Source: Artemia franciscana
Lineage: Eukaryota; Arthropoda; Branchiopoda; Anostraca; Artemiidae
Direction of reading: 5' to 3'
Assembly (NCBI RefSeq): GCF_032884065.1
Contig: NW_027062889.1
Location: 1 to 64,000 of the forward strand
DNA length: 64,000 bases
A model generated the notes under the pieces. It made no database searches and had not been told where the DNA came from. It worked only from the letters and a program-made list of their open reading frames with translations. Positions 32,901 to 46,202 of this stretch are shown one piece after another (positions within the stretch are counted from its first letter, which is position 1; every line of letters begins with the position of its first letter). The position numbers and the translations under genes were made by a program.

Positions 32901-35900
32901 GTTCTATTACGTAAAATAAGCATAACTAAACATTCCCTATGACGTAACGTGCACCTGTGTCATGAGGGGAATCACCGTTAAACTTCTTCGTCATTAAAGA
33001 AAGAAAAGAGTAGCGCCTATGACTTTCATGAAAACCAGTGATGCGTCACTACTTACCGTGTAGTTCCTTGTCACTTAAAGATCGTATTTTTAAGAATTCT
33101 TGCAAGATCTTCATGACACCAGGATTCAACCAAAAGGAGATAACCAAAGCTGGAGAGAAAGCTTTGCTCCGAATATACAAAGAGGAAAGTAATTAGAATA
33201 CCCTGAAGGATGTCTGGGTGCTGTTATTTACTATGTGGGTTGCAAGTTCAAATGTTTTCGTTTAGACAGAGTGGCTTCCGCCAACTTTGGCTGCCGCAAA
33301 GTACCACTTTTACAAGTACTATTTGCAAATAATGAATTGGCAAGACATGTCCAATCAAATAGTTCGTGGTAACGAACTGTAGTAAGGAGTGACCCGGCTC
33401 AATAGCAATCGAAACACTAAAAAATAAAATTTTAATACCAACAGTTACATCAAAAGAACCGCAGTTTAATGCTGATGTTAAGTATATAAGTTTCATCAAG
33501 TTTAGTTTTACCCATAAACAGTTGCGAGCCTGGGAAAATTTCCCTTATTTTAGACAATAGGGGGAAACGTAGAATCTTAAAAAAAAATCACAGAATCTTA
33601 ACGATATTAACACCATCAGATTCAGCGTATCAGAGAACCCTACTGTAGAGGTTTCAAACTCCTATCTACAAAAATGTGGAATTTTGTATTTTTTCTCAGA
33701 AGACAGATCACGGATGCGTGTTTATTTGTTTGTTTGTTTGTTGTTGTTTTTTCCTAGGGGTGATCATATTGACCCTGTGGTCCTAGAATGTCGCGAGAGG
33801 GCTCAATCTAACGGAGATTAAAAGTTATACTGCCCTTTTTAAGTGAACGAAAATTGGAGGGCACCTAAAACCCCTCCCCCACACGTTTTTTTCCCAAGTT
33901 CACTGGATCAAAATTTTTATATAACCATTCTGTTCAACTTAGTCAAAAACCTGATAAACATGTCTTTGGGGACGACTTAATACCCCACAGACCCCCCGGG
34001 GGAGGGGCTGCAAGTTACAAACTTCGATCATTGTTCACATATAGTGAACAGTTTTGCGTTGGGGCTGGGGTGAGTCAGAGGGGGGGTTACTTGGGAGGAT
34101 CTTTCCATGGAGAAATTTTTCATGAGGGAAGAGAATATCCATGAAGGGGGGGGGGGCAGGATTTTCTAGCATTACATAAAAAAATGAGAAAAAAATTCAA
34201 CTTCAAGTAGTAAGCAGTATTATAACTTAAAACGAACATAAAATATTACGTATGTAAGGGGGTTCGTCTCCTCCACAATACCTTGCTCTTTACACTAAAG
34301 TATTTTTAGTAATTTCAACTATTTATTCTACGGTCTTTGTGAATGAGGGATCATTCTTAAAGATTTGGGACAAAATTCAAGCTTTAGTGTAAAGAATGAG
34401 GTATTGACGAGGCGCCGATCCCCCTCATATGCGTAATAAAAATACACAAATATAGAAGTTCGTTACGTAAGTTAATTCGTAAGGTACGTATGTTTATTAC
34501 TAACAAAAAGGTTTGTAAGAAAAATAAAAAATCTAGTTGCATTTTTAAGCAAACAAAAATTGAAGGCAACTAGGCTTCCTCGCCTATTCCCTTTTTTTAT
34601 CACACACTATGTCCGACCACAACTATGAAAAAACATATATAAAGTATATAACACACAACTATATAATGCCATTTAGCAAAAAAAAAATTAATATGCAATT
34701 TTGGTTTTATTTATTCATGCGTGGTGAGCCAAAATTAAAACATGCATTAATTCATCAAGAACCAAGAGCTCATATGGTACTTGTGACGAGGTTGGAAGAG
34801 CCAAGAGCCAAGAGCTCATTTGGCATGAGCTCTAGCAAAATTCTAAGAATCAATAAATTGTTTTACAAGGAAAATTAGAGACTTAATGGGATTTAAATAA
34901 GGGATTTAAATAAGATTAAGCTCGGGATTTAAAATAAGAGCTCTGAGACACAAGGTTCTTCTAATTATCAAAATTCATTAAGATCCGATGACCCATTCGT
35001 AAGTTAAAAATAACTCATTTTTTTCCTCTCCTTTCAACCCCCCTCCCAGATGGTCGAATCGGGGAAAAACTTTGTCAAGTCAATTTGTGCAGGTCCCTGA
35101 CACGTCTACCAATTTTCATCGTCCTAGACATCCCGAAGCACCAAACTCACCTAAGCAATGGAACCCCCTAACTCCCCTAAAGAGAGCGGATCCAGTTCAG
35201 TTACGTCAATCACGTATCTACGATATTTGCTTACCCTACCCTCCAAGTTTCATCCCGATACCTCCACTCTAAGCGTTTTCCAAGATTTCTGGTTTCCCCC
35301 ATAACCCCCCCCCCAAAGTCACCATATCTGGTCAGGATTTAAAATAAGAGCTCTGAGACATGCGATCCTTCTAAATTTCAAATTTCATTAAGATCTGGTC
35401 ACCCGGTCTTACGTTAAAAATACCTCAACTTTTCTAATTTTTCCGAATTAACATCCCCCTCAACTCCCCCAAAGAGAGCAGATCCGAGCCAATTATATCA
35501 ATCTCATATCTAGAACTTATATTTATTCTTCCCATCAAGTTTCATCCCGATCTCTGTACTCTAAGTGTTTTCCAAGATTTCCGGTTTCCAAGATTTCTGT
35601 TTCCCCCTTCCAACCCCCTATGTCCCCGGATCCAATTCGAAATGAAAATGGAGCATCTGACATATAAGATTTTTCTACATATCAAGTTTCATTAAGATCC
35701 GATCACCTATTCATAAGATAAAGAAACCTCAATTTTCACGTTTTCCAAGATTTCCAGTCTCCCCCCCCAACGTCACCGGATCTGGTCGTGATTTAAAACA
35801 AGAGCTCTGAAGCACAAGATCCTTCTAAGTATCAAATTTCATTAAGATCTGATCAACCGTTCGAAGTTACAAATGCCTCATATTTTCTAAAAAAAATTTC

Positions 35901-37953
35901 AATTACCCCCCTCCCCAACTCCCCCAAAGAGAGCTGATTCAGTCCGGTTGGGTGAGTCACGTATCTTGGACTTTTGCTTATTCTTCCCACCAAGTTTCAT
36001 CCTGATCTCTCCACTCTAAGCGTTTTCCAAGATATCCGGTCCCCCACTCCCCCAATGACACTGGATCCAGTTGAGAATTAAAATAAGAGATTTGAGTTAC
36101 AAGGTCCTTCTAAATATGCAATTTCATTAAGATTCAATCACTCCTTCGTAAGTTAAAAATACCTCATTTTTTCTAATTTTCAGAATTAACCCTCCCCCTA
36201 CTCCCCAATGGGAGCAGATCCGTTGCAGTTATGTCAATGACGTATTTAGGATTTGTGGTTATTTTTCCCACCAAGACTCATTCTGATCCCTCCACTCTAA
36301 GCGTTTTCTAAGATTTTAGGTTTTCCCCTCCAACTCCCTCCCCATGTCACCGAACCCAGTCGGAGTTTAAAATAATAGCTCTGAGACACGATATCCTTCT
36401 AAATATTAAATTTCATTAAGATCCGATCACCCTTTCGTAAGTTTAAATATCTTATTCTATCTAATTTTTCGGAATTAACCGTCCGTCGTTTAAGTAAACT
36501 TAAATAAAATAAAAAAACAAGTTTTTTCAACTGAAAGTAAGGAGTGACATCAAAACTTAAAACGCACAGAAATTACTTCGTATATGAAAGAGGCTGCTTC
36601 CTCATCAACGCCCCGCTCTTTACGCTAAAGTTTGACTCTTTCTCTCAATTCTTCCTTTTAAAACAGTAAAAAACTTTAGCGTAAAGAGCGGGGCGTTTAT
36701 GAGGAAGCAGCCTCTTTCATATACGAAGTAATTTCTGTGCGTTTTAAGTTTTGATGTCACTCCTTACTTTCAGTTGAAAAAACTTGTTTTTTTATTTAAT
36801 TTCTGAACGTTTTTGAATCAATGCATGTTTTGATTTTGGCTCTCCGCAGAGGAATAATCAAAAACGAAATTTGCATTTTTTTTTTTTTTTGGCTCAATGG
36901 CTTTCTCATAACTTTGATCGAATGATTTTGAGAAAAAAAGAGCGGGGGACGAAGCCTAGTTGCCCCCCGATTTTTTGGTTAATTAAAAAGGCAACTAGAA
37001 CTTTTAATTTTTTACGAATCTTTTTATTTGTAAAAGATTTACGTAGCTTATAAATTAGCTTACGTAAAGAACTTTTGTATTCTCATGTTTTTATTACATA
37101 TATGAGGGGATTCGCCCCATCGTCAGTACCTCGCTCTTTACACTAAAGCTTAAATTTTATCCCAATTCATCCCCCCCTGAATCACAAAAGCCGTAGAATA
37201 AGTAGTTGAAATTACCGAAAATACTTTAGCGTAAAGAGCGAGGTATTAAAAAGAGGTGAGCCCCTCATATGGGTAATAATTTCTGTTTGTTTTAAGTTTT
37301 ATTGCTGTTCCTTACTTCCAGCTGAAAAAGCTTTTTCACTTTTATTTTTTAATTGTTTTTTTTTTTAATAATGCTAGTAAATCCTGCTCTCCCTTCATGG
37401 AAATTTTCTTCTCCCATTACAAATTCTCGAAGGAAAGTTCCCCCAGCATATCCCCCTCTTCTCAACCCCTCCCCCAAACCAAAAAAAATCCTCCTGAAAA
37501 CGCCTGTATACTTCCCAATAACCATTACTATATGTAAGCACAGGTCAAAGTTTGTAACTTGTTGCCCCTCCCACGGGGACTGTGGGGGAGTAAGTCGTCC
37601 CCAAAGACATAGTTATAAGGTTTTTCGACTAAGCTGAATAAAATGGCTATCTCAGAATTTTGATCTGTTGACTTTGGGAAAATAATTAGCGTGGGAGGGG
37701 GCCTAGGTGCCCTCCAATTTTTTTGGTCACTTAAAAAGGGCACTAGAACTTTTCATTTCCGTTAGAATGAGCCCTCTTGCAACATTCTAGGACAACTGGG
37801 TCGATACGATCACCCCTGGAAAAAAAACAACAAAAAAACAAAAAAAAACAAAAAAACAAATAAACACGCATCCGTGATCTGCCTTCTGGCAAAAAATGCA
37901 AAATTCCACATTTTTGTAGATAGGAACTCGAAACTTCTACAGTAGGGTTCTCT
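29706..37953. repeat. 8.25-kb tandem unit 2 (8,248 bp)
   Basis: Offset +8,246 from unit 1. Contents: family A plus copy 29,976-31,286; repeat B 31,286-32,546; minisatellite 32,613-32,858; family A plus copy 33,355-34,752; half IR element 34,753-36,493; chimeric family A minus copy 36,499-38,223. It shares T at 30,604 with unit 3, where units 1 and 4 have C, and a longer G-run near 34,147. Almost all other differences are homopolymer lengths. Confidence 0.95.
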
Positions 37954-40900
37954 GATACGCTGAATTTGATGGTGTGATTTTCGTCAAGATCGTATGACTT
38001 TTAGGGGGTGTTTCCCCCTATGTTCTAAAACAAGGCAAATTTTCTCAGGCTCGTAACTTTTGATTGGTAAGACTAATCCTGATGAAACTTATATATTTAA
38101 ACTCAGCATTGTAATGTGATTCTTTTGATGTAACTATTGGTATCAAAATTTCATTTTTTAGAGTTTCAGTTACTGTTGAGCCGGGTCGCTCCTTACTACA
38201 GTTCGTTACCACGAACTGTTTGATAAGTTTCATTAAGTTTAGACTTACCCACCAAAAGTTACGAGCCTGAGAAAATTTGCATTATTTCAGAAAATAGGGG
38301 GAAACACTCCTTAAAAGTGATAGAATCTTAACGAAAATCAGATTTGCACCATCAGATTCAGCGTATCAGAGCCATACAATAGAAGGTTCTAGCTCCTATC
38401 TACTAAAAAGTGGAATTTTGTATTATTTGCTACAAGATCACGGATGCATGTTTTTTTTTATATTTTACCCATGGGGCATCCTATCGAACCAGCGGTCCTA
38501 GAATGTCGTGAGAGGGCTCATTCTGACGGAACATAAAAGTTCTAGTGCCTTTTTTACGTGACCACACAAATCAGAGGGCACCTAGGCCCCCTCCCACGCT
38601 CCTTTTCCCCCAAAGCCACCGGATCAAAATTTTGAAATAGCCATTTTATTCAGCATAGTTGGAAAACCTTATAACTATGTTTTTGGGGACGACTTATGCC
38701 CCCAAAGTCCCCTTGGGAGGAGCTGCAAGTTACAAACTTTGACCAGCGTTTACATATAGTAATGGTTATTGGGAAGTGTATAGACATTTTCAGGGTGATT
38801 TTTTTTTTGGTTGGGGGGAGGGGTTGAGGGGAGAGGGTTACGTGGGTTGAATATTCCGTGGAGGAATTTGTCATGAAAGAAGAAAATTTCCATGAAGGTG
38901 GCGCAGGATTTTCAAGCATTTAAAAAAAATGAAAAAAAATGAAGAAGTTTTTTCAACTGAAAGCAAGGAGCAGTATTAAAACTTAAAACGAACATAAATC
39001 ATTGCGTATATGAGGGGTTCATCTCCTAATACTTCGCTCTTTACGCTAAAATATTTTTAGTAATTTCAACTATTTTTTCCAAGGCCATTGTGATTCAGGG
39101 GTCATTCTTAAGGAATTGGGATAAAATTTAAGCTTTAGTGTAAAGAGCGAAGTATTGACGAGGGGGGCAAACCTCCTCATATACGTAGTAAAGACATACG
39201 AATAAAGAAGTTTGTTACGTAAGTTAATTCGTAAGTTACATATATTTTTACTAATAAAAACGTTCGAAAAAAATTAAAAGTTCTAGTTGCCTTTTTAAGT
39301 AACCAAGAACTTGGAGGGTAACTATTCCCCTTCTCCCGCTCCTTTTTTCGCAAAATCATTTGATCAAAACTATGAGAAAGCTATTTAGCCAAAAAATAAA
39401 TTAATATGGAAATTTCGTTTAGATTATTCATGTGCGGAGAGCCAATTTCAAAACATACATTAATTCAAAAACGTTAAGAAATTGAATAATCCTTATTTCC
39501 AGTTTAAAAAAAACTTATTTTTTATTATTTAATCTTACTTTAAAAGGTCAATATGTGCTGACAATTTCTTAAAAGCCATGTTAATCACTGCATCGTTCAT
39601 ATTATTATCATCTGACGATTAGTAAACAAGGAAAAAAACGAAAAAATAGACGGAACTCACTGCGACATTCACGTCTCACTTTATTTTCTTTTTTTTTGAA
39701 TTGCTTGGACTAACATGTTCTACACCTTAAAGTTAAGGTGGGAGGTGTTTAAGAACTCTTTCGTAGCATGGTGGTGACACCTAACACCCAGTCAAAGAAA
39801 CAAGGTATTTTCCTTAGGATTTGTCAGAAATACGTTTTAATATGGCGTAAACCTCTAATAACAACAAATCCTCTCTAGAATTGCTTGCTACGATGGGCTA
39901 GCCACATATTGGCACGGTGGCGTTAATATACATTGTCTTGGCTCAAGAAACGTGGCATTCTCATTAAACTATCTCAGCAATAACCTAATACAAAAATATG
40001 TCTTTTTGTTCGTTTGCATGTCTAATTTTCAAAACGTGATTTTTCTAGTATCAAGATTTAAATCTATAGAATGTAACAGGCAGGTGCATTCAATAGATCA
40101 ATTGACAAGAGATATTTTCATTAAAGCCTCTCAGAAATAACTCTTAAAATGGCTTGGATTTTACTCTAATAGCAACCCACCCCCTAAATTCTGTGTAGCG
40201 AAGAGGAAAAGAAAGACTTTCGAACCTATATGAAGGTGTACCATATTTTAGCCATAATGATACTCTCGCTTTTATTCCATCTCTGATAGGACATTAAAGT
40301 TCGAATAGAGTAAAAGACCCTATTAGTAAAAAATGCGCTGAGAGAAACCCGCAGAATTATCTAATAACACTCTAAAACATTACTCAATAAGCAGGTGCTC
40401 ACCAAATGTAAGCAATTTCTAGTAATCGATTTTCCCCTCTGCATGTCAATTATTGCAGCCACATGGGAACACGCAATCCACTTAATCATTCGAGTATGCG
40501 CGAACAGGGGATACTCCTTGCGCGCAATGGTTTATCATCATCTGAACTAAAATTTTAGAAAAGATTTCATAATCCAACTGTTTCGCGCTCCATTCTATTG
40601 AGGGGGATTTCCTTGCGAATCCTAATGTGGACATAAAATATTTGAAATATGAAGGTTATATGAAAAAAAAACACCTTGAAAGAAAAAATATCTTAAAAGT
40701 ATTATGTAACACCCTACGCGTGTGTCCACTTCAGTTACAAGACAGGATTCCCCACGGACCCTGAAGAAACAAGTCATACAAGAATGCGTCATTTTTAACA
40801 CAAGTAAACATTCCCCTATTGCGTGAGGAATAAATAATCATAAGGAAAACACTCTTTAAGAAAAATGTCATAAAAAGTGCCTTGAAACATCTTGAAACGT

Positions 40901-43900
40901 CTTAAAGAAAAATGTCTTAAAAACGTCTTGAAATGTCTCGAAACGTCTTGAAGAAAAGCGTCTAAAAAAATGTCTTGGAATGTCTTGAAAAACGTCTTGG
41001 AGAAAAATGTCTTAAAAATGTCTTGAAACATTTTGAAAAATATCTTGAAGAGAAACGTCTTAAAAATGGCCTGAAATGTCTTGAAACGTCTTGCAAAACG
41101 TCTAGTGTCATAACAAAATTTCCTGGCTTGATTTGTCGACTGTAACACGTTCTATTACGTAAAATAAGCATAACTAAACATTCCCTATGACGTAACGTGC
41201 ACCTGTGTCATGAGGGGAATCACCGTTAAACTTCTTCGTCATTAAAGAAAGAAAAGAGTAGCGCCTATGACTTTCATGAAAACCAGTGATGCGTCACTAC
41301 TTACCGTGTAGTTCCTTGTCACTTAAAGATCGTATTTTTAAGAATTCTTGCAAGATCTTCATGACACCAGGATTCAACCAAAAGGAGATAACCAAAGCTG
41401 GAGAGAAAGCTTTGCTCCGAATATACAAAGAGGAAAGTAATTAGAATACCCTGAAGGATGTCTGGGTGCTGTTATTTACTATGTGGGTTGCAAGTTCAAA
41501 TGTTTTCGTTTAGACAGAGTGGCTTCCGCCAACTTTGGCTGCCGCAAAGTACCACTTTTACAAGTACTATTTGCAAATAATGAATTGGCAAGACATGTCC
41601 AATCAAATAGTTCGTGGTAACGAACTGTAGTAAGGAGTGACCCGGCTCAATAGCAATCGAAACACTAAAAAATAAAATTTTAATACCAACAGTTACATCA
41701 AAAGAACCGCAGTTTAATGCTGATGTTAAGTATATAAGTTTCATCAAGTTTAGTTTTACCCATAAACAGTTGCGAGCCTGGGAAAATTTCCCTTATTTTA
41801 GACAATAGGGGGAAACGTAGAATCTTAAAAAAAAATCACAGAATCTTAACGATATTAACACCATCAGATTCAGCGTATCAGAGAACCCTACTGTAGAGGT
41901 TTCAAACTCCTATCTACAAAAATGTGGAATTTTGTATTTTTTCTCAGAAGACAGATCACGGATGCGTGTTTATTTGTTTGTTTGTTTGTTGTTGTTTTTT
42001 CCTAGGGGTGATCATATTGACCCTGTGGTCCTAGAATGTCGCGAGAGGGCTCAATCTAACGGAGATTAAAAGTTATACTGCCCTTTTTAAGTGAACGAAA
42101 ATTGGAGGGCACCTAAAACCCCTCCCCCACACGTTTTTTTCCCAAGTTCACTGGATCAAAATTTTTATATAACCATTCTGTTCAACTTAGTCAAAAACCT
42201 GATAAACATGTCTTTGGGGACGACTTAATACCCCACAGACCCCCCGGGGGAGGGGCTGCAAGTTACAAACTTCGATCATTGTTCACATATAGTGAACAGT
42301 TTTGCGTTGGGGCTGGGGTGAGTCAGAGGGGGGGTTACTTGGGAGGATCTTTCCATGGAGAAATTTTTCATGAGGGAAGAGAATATCCATGAAGGGGGGG
42401 GGGGCAGGATTTTCTAGCATTACATAAAAAAATGAGAAAAAAATTCAACTTCAAGTAGTAAGCAGTATTATAACTTAAAACGAACATAAAATATTACGTA
42501 TGTAAGGGGGTTCGTCTCCTCCACAATACCTTGCTCTTTACACTAAAGTATTTTTAGTAATTTCAACTATTTATTCTACGGTCTTTGTGAATGAGGGATC
42601 ATTCTTAAAGATTTGGGACAAAATTCAAGCTTTAGTGTAAAGAATGAGGTATTGACGAGGCGCCGATCCCCCTCATATGCGTAATAAAAATACACAAATA
42701 TAGAAGTTCGTTACGTAAGTTAATTCGTAAGGTACGTATGTTTATTACTAACAAAAAGGTTTGTAAGAAAAATAAAAAATCTAGTTGCATTTTTAAGCAA
42801 ACAAAAATTGAAGGCAACTAGGCTTCCTCGCCTATTCCCTTTTTTTATCACACACTATGTCCGACCACAACTATGAAAAAACATATATAAAGTATATAAC
42901 ACACAACTATATAATGCCATTTAGCAAAAAAAAAATTAATATGCAATTTTGGTTTTATTTATTCATGCGTGGTGAGCCAAAATTAAAACATGCATTAATT
43001 CATCAAGAACCAAGAGCTCATATGGTACTTGTGACGAGGTTGGAAGAGCCAAGAGCCAAGAGCTCATTTGGCATGAGCTCTAGCAAAATTCTAAGAATCA
43101 ATAAATTGTTTTACAAGGAAAATTAGAGACTTAATGGGATTTAAATAAGGGATTTAAATAAGATTAAGCTCGGGATTTAAAATAAGAGCTCTGAGACACA
43201 AGGTTCTTCTAATTATCAAAATTCATTAAGATCCGATGACCCATTCGTAAGTTAAAAATAACTCATTTTTTTCCTCTCCTTTCAACCCCCCTCCCAGATG
43301 GTCGAATCGGGGAAAAACTTTGTCAAGTCAATTTGTGCAGGTCCCTGACACGTCTACCAATTTTCATCGTCCTAGACATCCCGAAGCACCAAACTCACCT
43401 AAGCAATGGAACCCCCTAACTCCCCTAAAGAGAGCGGATCCAGTTCAGTTACGTCAATCACGTATCTACGATATTTGCTTACCCTACCCTCCAAGTTTCA
43501 TCCCGATACCTCCACTCTAAGCGTTTTCCAAGATTTCTGGTTTCCCCCATAACCCCCCCCCCAAAGTCACCATATCTGGTCAGGATTTAAAATAAGAGCT
43601 CTGAGACATGCGATCCTTCTAAATTTCAAATTTCATTAAGATCTGGTCACCCGGTCTTACGTTAAAAATACCTCAACTTTTCTAATTTTTCCGAATTAAC
43701 ATCCCCCTCAACTCCCCCAAAGAGAGCAGATCCGAGCCAATTATATCAATCTCATATCTAGAACTTATATTTATTCTTCCCATCAAGTTTCATCCCGATC
43801 TCTGTACTCTAAGTGTTTTCCAAGATTTCCGGTTTCCAAGATTTCTGTTTCCCCCTTCCAACCCCCTATGTCCCCGGATCCAATTCGAAATGAAAATGGA

Positions 43901-46202
43901 GCATCTGACATATAAGATTTTTCTACATATCAAGTTTCATTAAGATCCGATCACCTATTCATAAGATAAAGAAACCTCAATTTTCACGTTTTCCAAGATT
44001 TCCAGTCTCCCCCCCCAACGTCACCGGATCTGGTCGTGATTTAAAACAAGAGCTCTGAAGCACAAGATCCTTCTAAGTATCAAATTTCATTAAGATCTGA
44101 TCAACCGTTCGAAGTTACAAATGCCTCATATTTTCTAAAAAAAATTTCAATTACCCCCCTCCCCAACTCCCCCAAAGAGAGCTGATTCAGTCCGGTTGGG
44201 TGAGTCACGTATCTTGGACTTTTGCTTATTCTTCCCACCAAGTTTCATCCTGATCTCTCCACTCTAAGCGTTTTCCAAGATATCCGGTCCCCCACTCCCC
44301 CAATGACACTGGATCCAGTTGAGAATTAAAATAAGAGATTTGAGTTACAAGGTCCTTCTAAATATGCAATTTCATTAAGATTCAATCACTCCTTCGTAAG
44401 TTAAAAATACCTCATTTTTTCTAATTTTCAGAATTAACCCTCCCCCTACTCCCCAATGGGAGCAGATCCGTTGCAGTTATGTCAATGACGTATTTAGGAT
44501 TTGTGGTTATTTTTCCCACCAAGACTCATTCTGATCCCTCCACTCTAAGCGTTTTCTAAGATTTTAGGTTTTCCCCTCCAACTCCCTCCCCATGTCACCG
44601 AACCCAGTCGGAGTTTAAAATAATAGCTCTGAGACACGATATCCTTCTAAATATTAAATTTCATTAAGATCCGATCACCCTTTCGTAAGTTTAAATATCT
44701 TATTCTATCTAATTTTTCGGAATTAACCGTCCGTCGTTTAAGTAAACTTAAATAAAATAAAAAAACAAGTTTTTTCAACTGAAAGTAAGGAGTGACATCA
44801 AAACTTAAAACGCACAGAAATTACTTCGTATATGAAAGAGGCTGCTTCCTCATCAACGCCCCGCTCTTTACGCTAAAGTTTGACTCTTTCTCTCAATTCT
44901 TCCTTTTAAAACAGTAAAAAACTTTAGCGTAAAGAGCGGGGCGTTTATGAGGAAGCAGCCTCTTTCATATACGAAGTAATTTCTGTGCGTTTTAAGTTTT
45001 GATGTCACTCCTTACTTTCAGTTGAAAAAACTTGTTTTTTTATTTAATTTCTGAACGTTTTTGAATCAATGCATGTTTTGATTTTGGCTCTCCGCAGAGG
45101 AATAATCAAAAACGAAATTTGCATTTTTTTTTTTTTTTTGGCTCAATGGCTTTCTCATAACTTTGATCGAATGATTTTGAGAAAAAAAGAGCGGGGGACG
45201 AAGCCTAGTTGCCCCCCGATTTTTTGGTTAATTAAAAAGGCAACTAGAACTTTTAATTTTTTACGAATCTTTTTATTTGTAAAAGATTTACGTAGCTTAT
45301 AAATTAGCTTACGTAAAGAACTTTTGTATTCTCATGTTTTTATTACATATATGAGGGGATTCGCCCCATCGTCAGTACCTCGCTCTTTACACTAAAGCTT
45401 AAATTTTATCCCAATTCATCCCCCCCTGAATCACAAAAGCCGTAGAATAAGTAGTTGAAATTACCGAAAATACTTTAGCGTAAAGAGCGAGGTATTAAAA
45501 AGAGGTGAGCCCCTCATATGGGTAATAATTTCTGTTTGTTTTAAGTTTTATTGCTGTTCCTTACTTCCAGCTGAAAAAGCTTTTTCACTTTTATTTTTTA
45601 ATTGTTTTTTTTTTTAATAATGCTAGTAAATCCTGCTCTCCCTTCATGGAAATTTTCTTCTCCCATTAAAAATTCTCGAAGGAAAGTTCCCCCAGCATAT
45701 CCCCCTCTTCTCAACCCCTCCCCCAAACCAAAAAAAATCCTCCTGAAAACGCCTGTATACTTCCCAATAACCATTACTATATGTAAGCACAGGTCAAAGT
45801 TTGTAACTTGTTGCCCCTCCCACGGGGACTGTGGGGGAGTAAGTCGTCCCCAAAGACATAGTTATAAGGTTTTTCGACTAAGCTGAATAAAATGGCTATC
45901 TCAGAATTTTGATCTGTTGACTTTGGGAAAATAATTAGCGTGGGAGGGGGCCTAGGTGCCCTCCAATTTTTTTGGTCACTTAAAAAGGGCACTAGAACTT
46001 TTCATTTCCGTTAGAATGAGCCCTCTTGCAACATTCTAGGACAACTGGGTCGATACGATCACCCCTGGAAAAAAAACAACAAAAAAACAAAAAAAAACAA
46101 AAAAACAAATAAACACGCATCCGTGATCTGCCTTCTGGCAAAAAATGCAAAATTCCACATTTTTGTAGATAGGAACTCGAAACTTCTACAGTAGGGTTCT
46201 CT
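37954..46202. repeat. 8.25-kb tandem unit 3 (8,249 bp)
   Basis: Offset +16,494 from unit 1. Contents: family A plus copy 38,224-39,534; repeat B 39,534-40,794; minisatellite 40,861-41,106; family A plus copy 41,603-43,001; half IR element 43,002-44,741; chimeric family A minus copy 44,747-46,472. Private substitutions: G near 39,824 (TTTGTCAGA, others TTTCTCAGA) and A near 45,668. Confidence 0.95.
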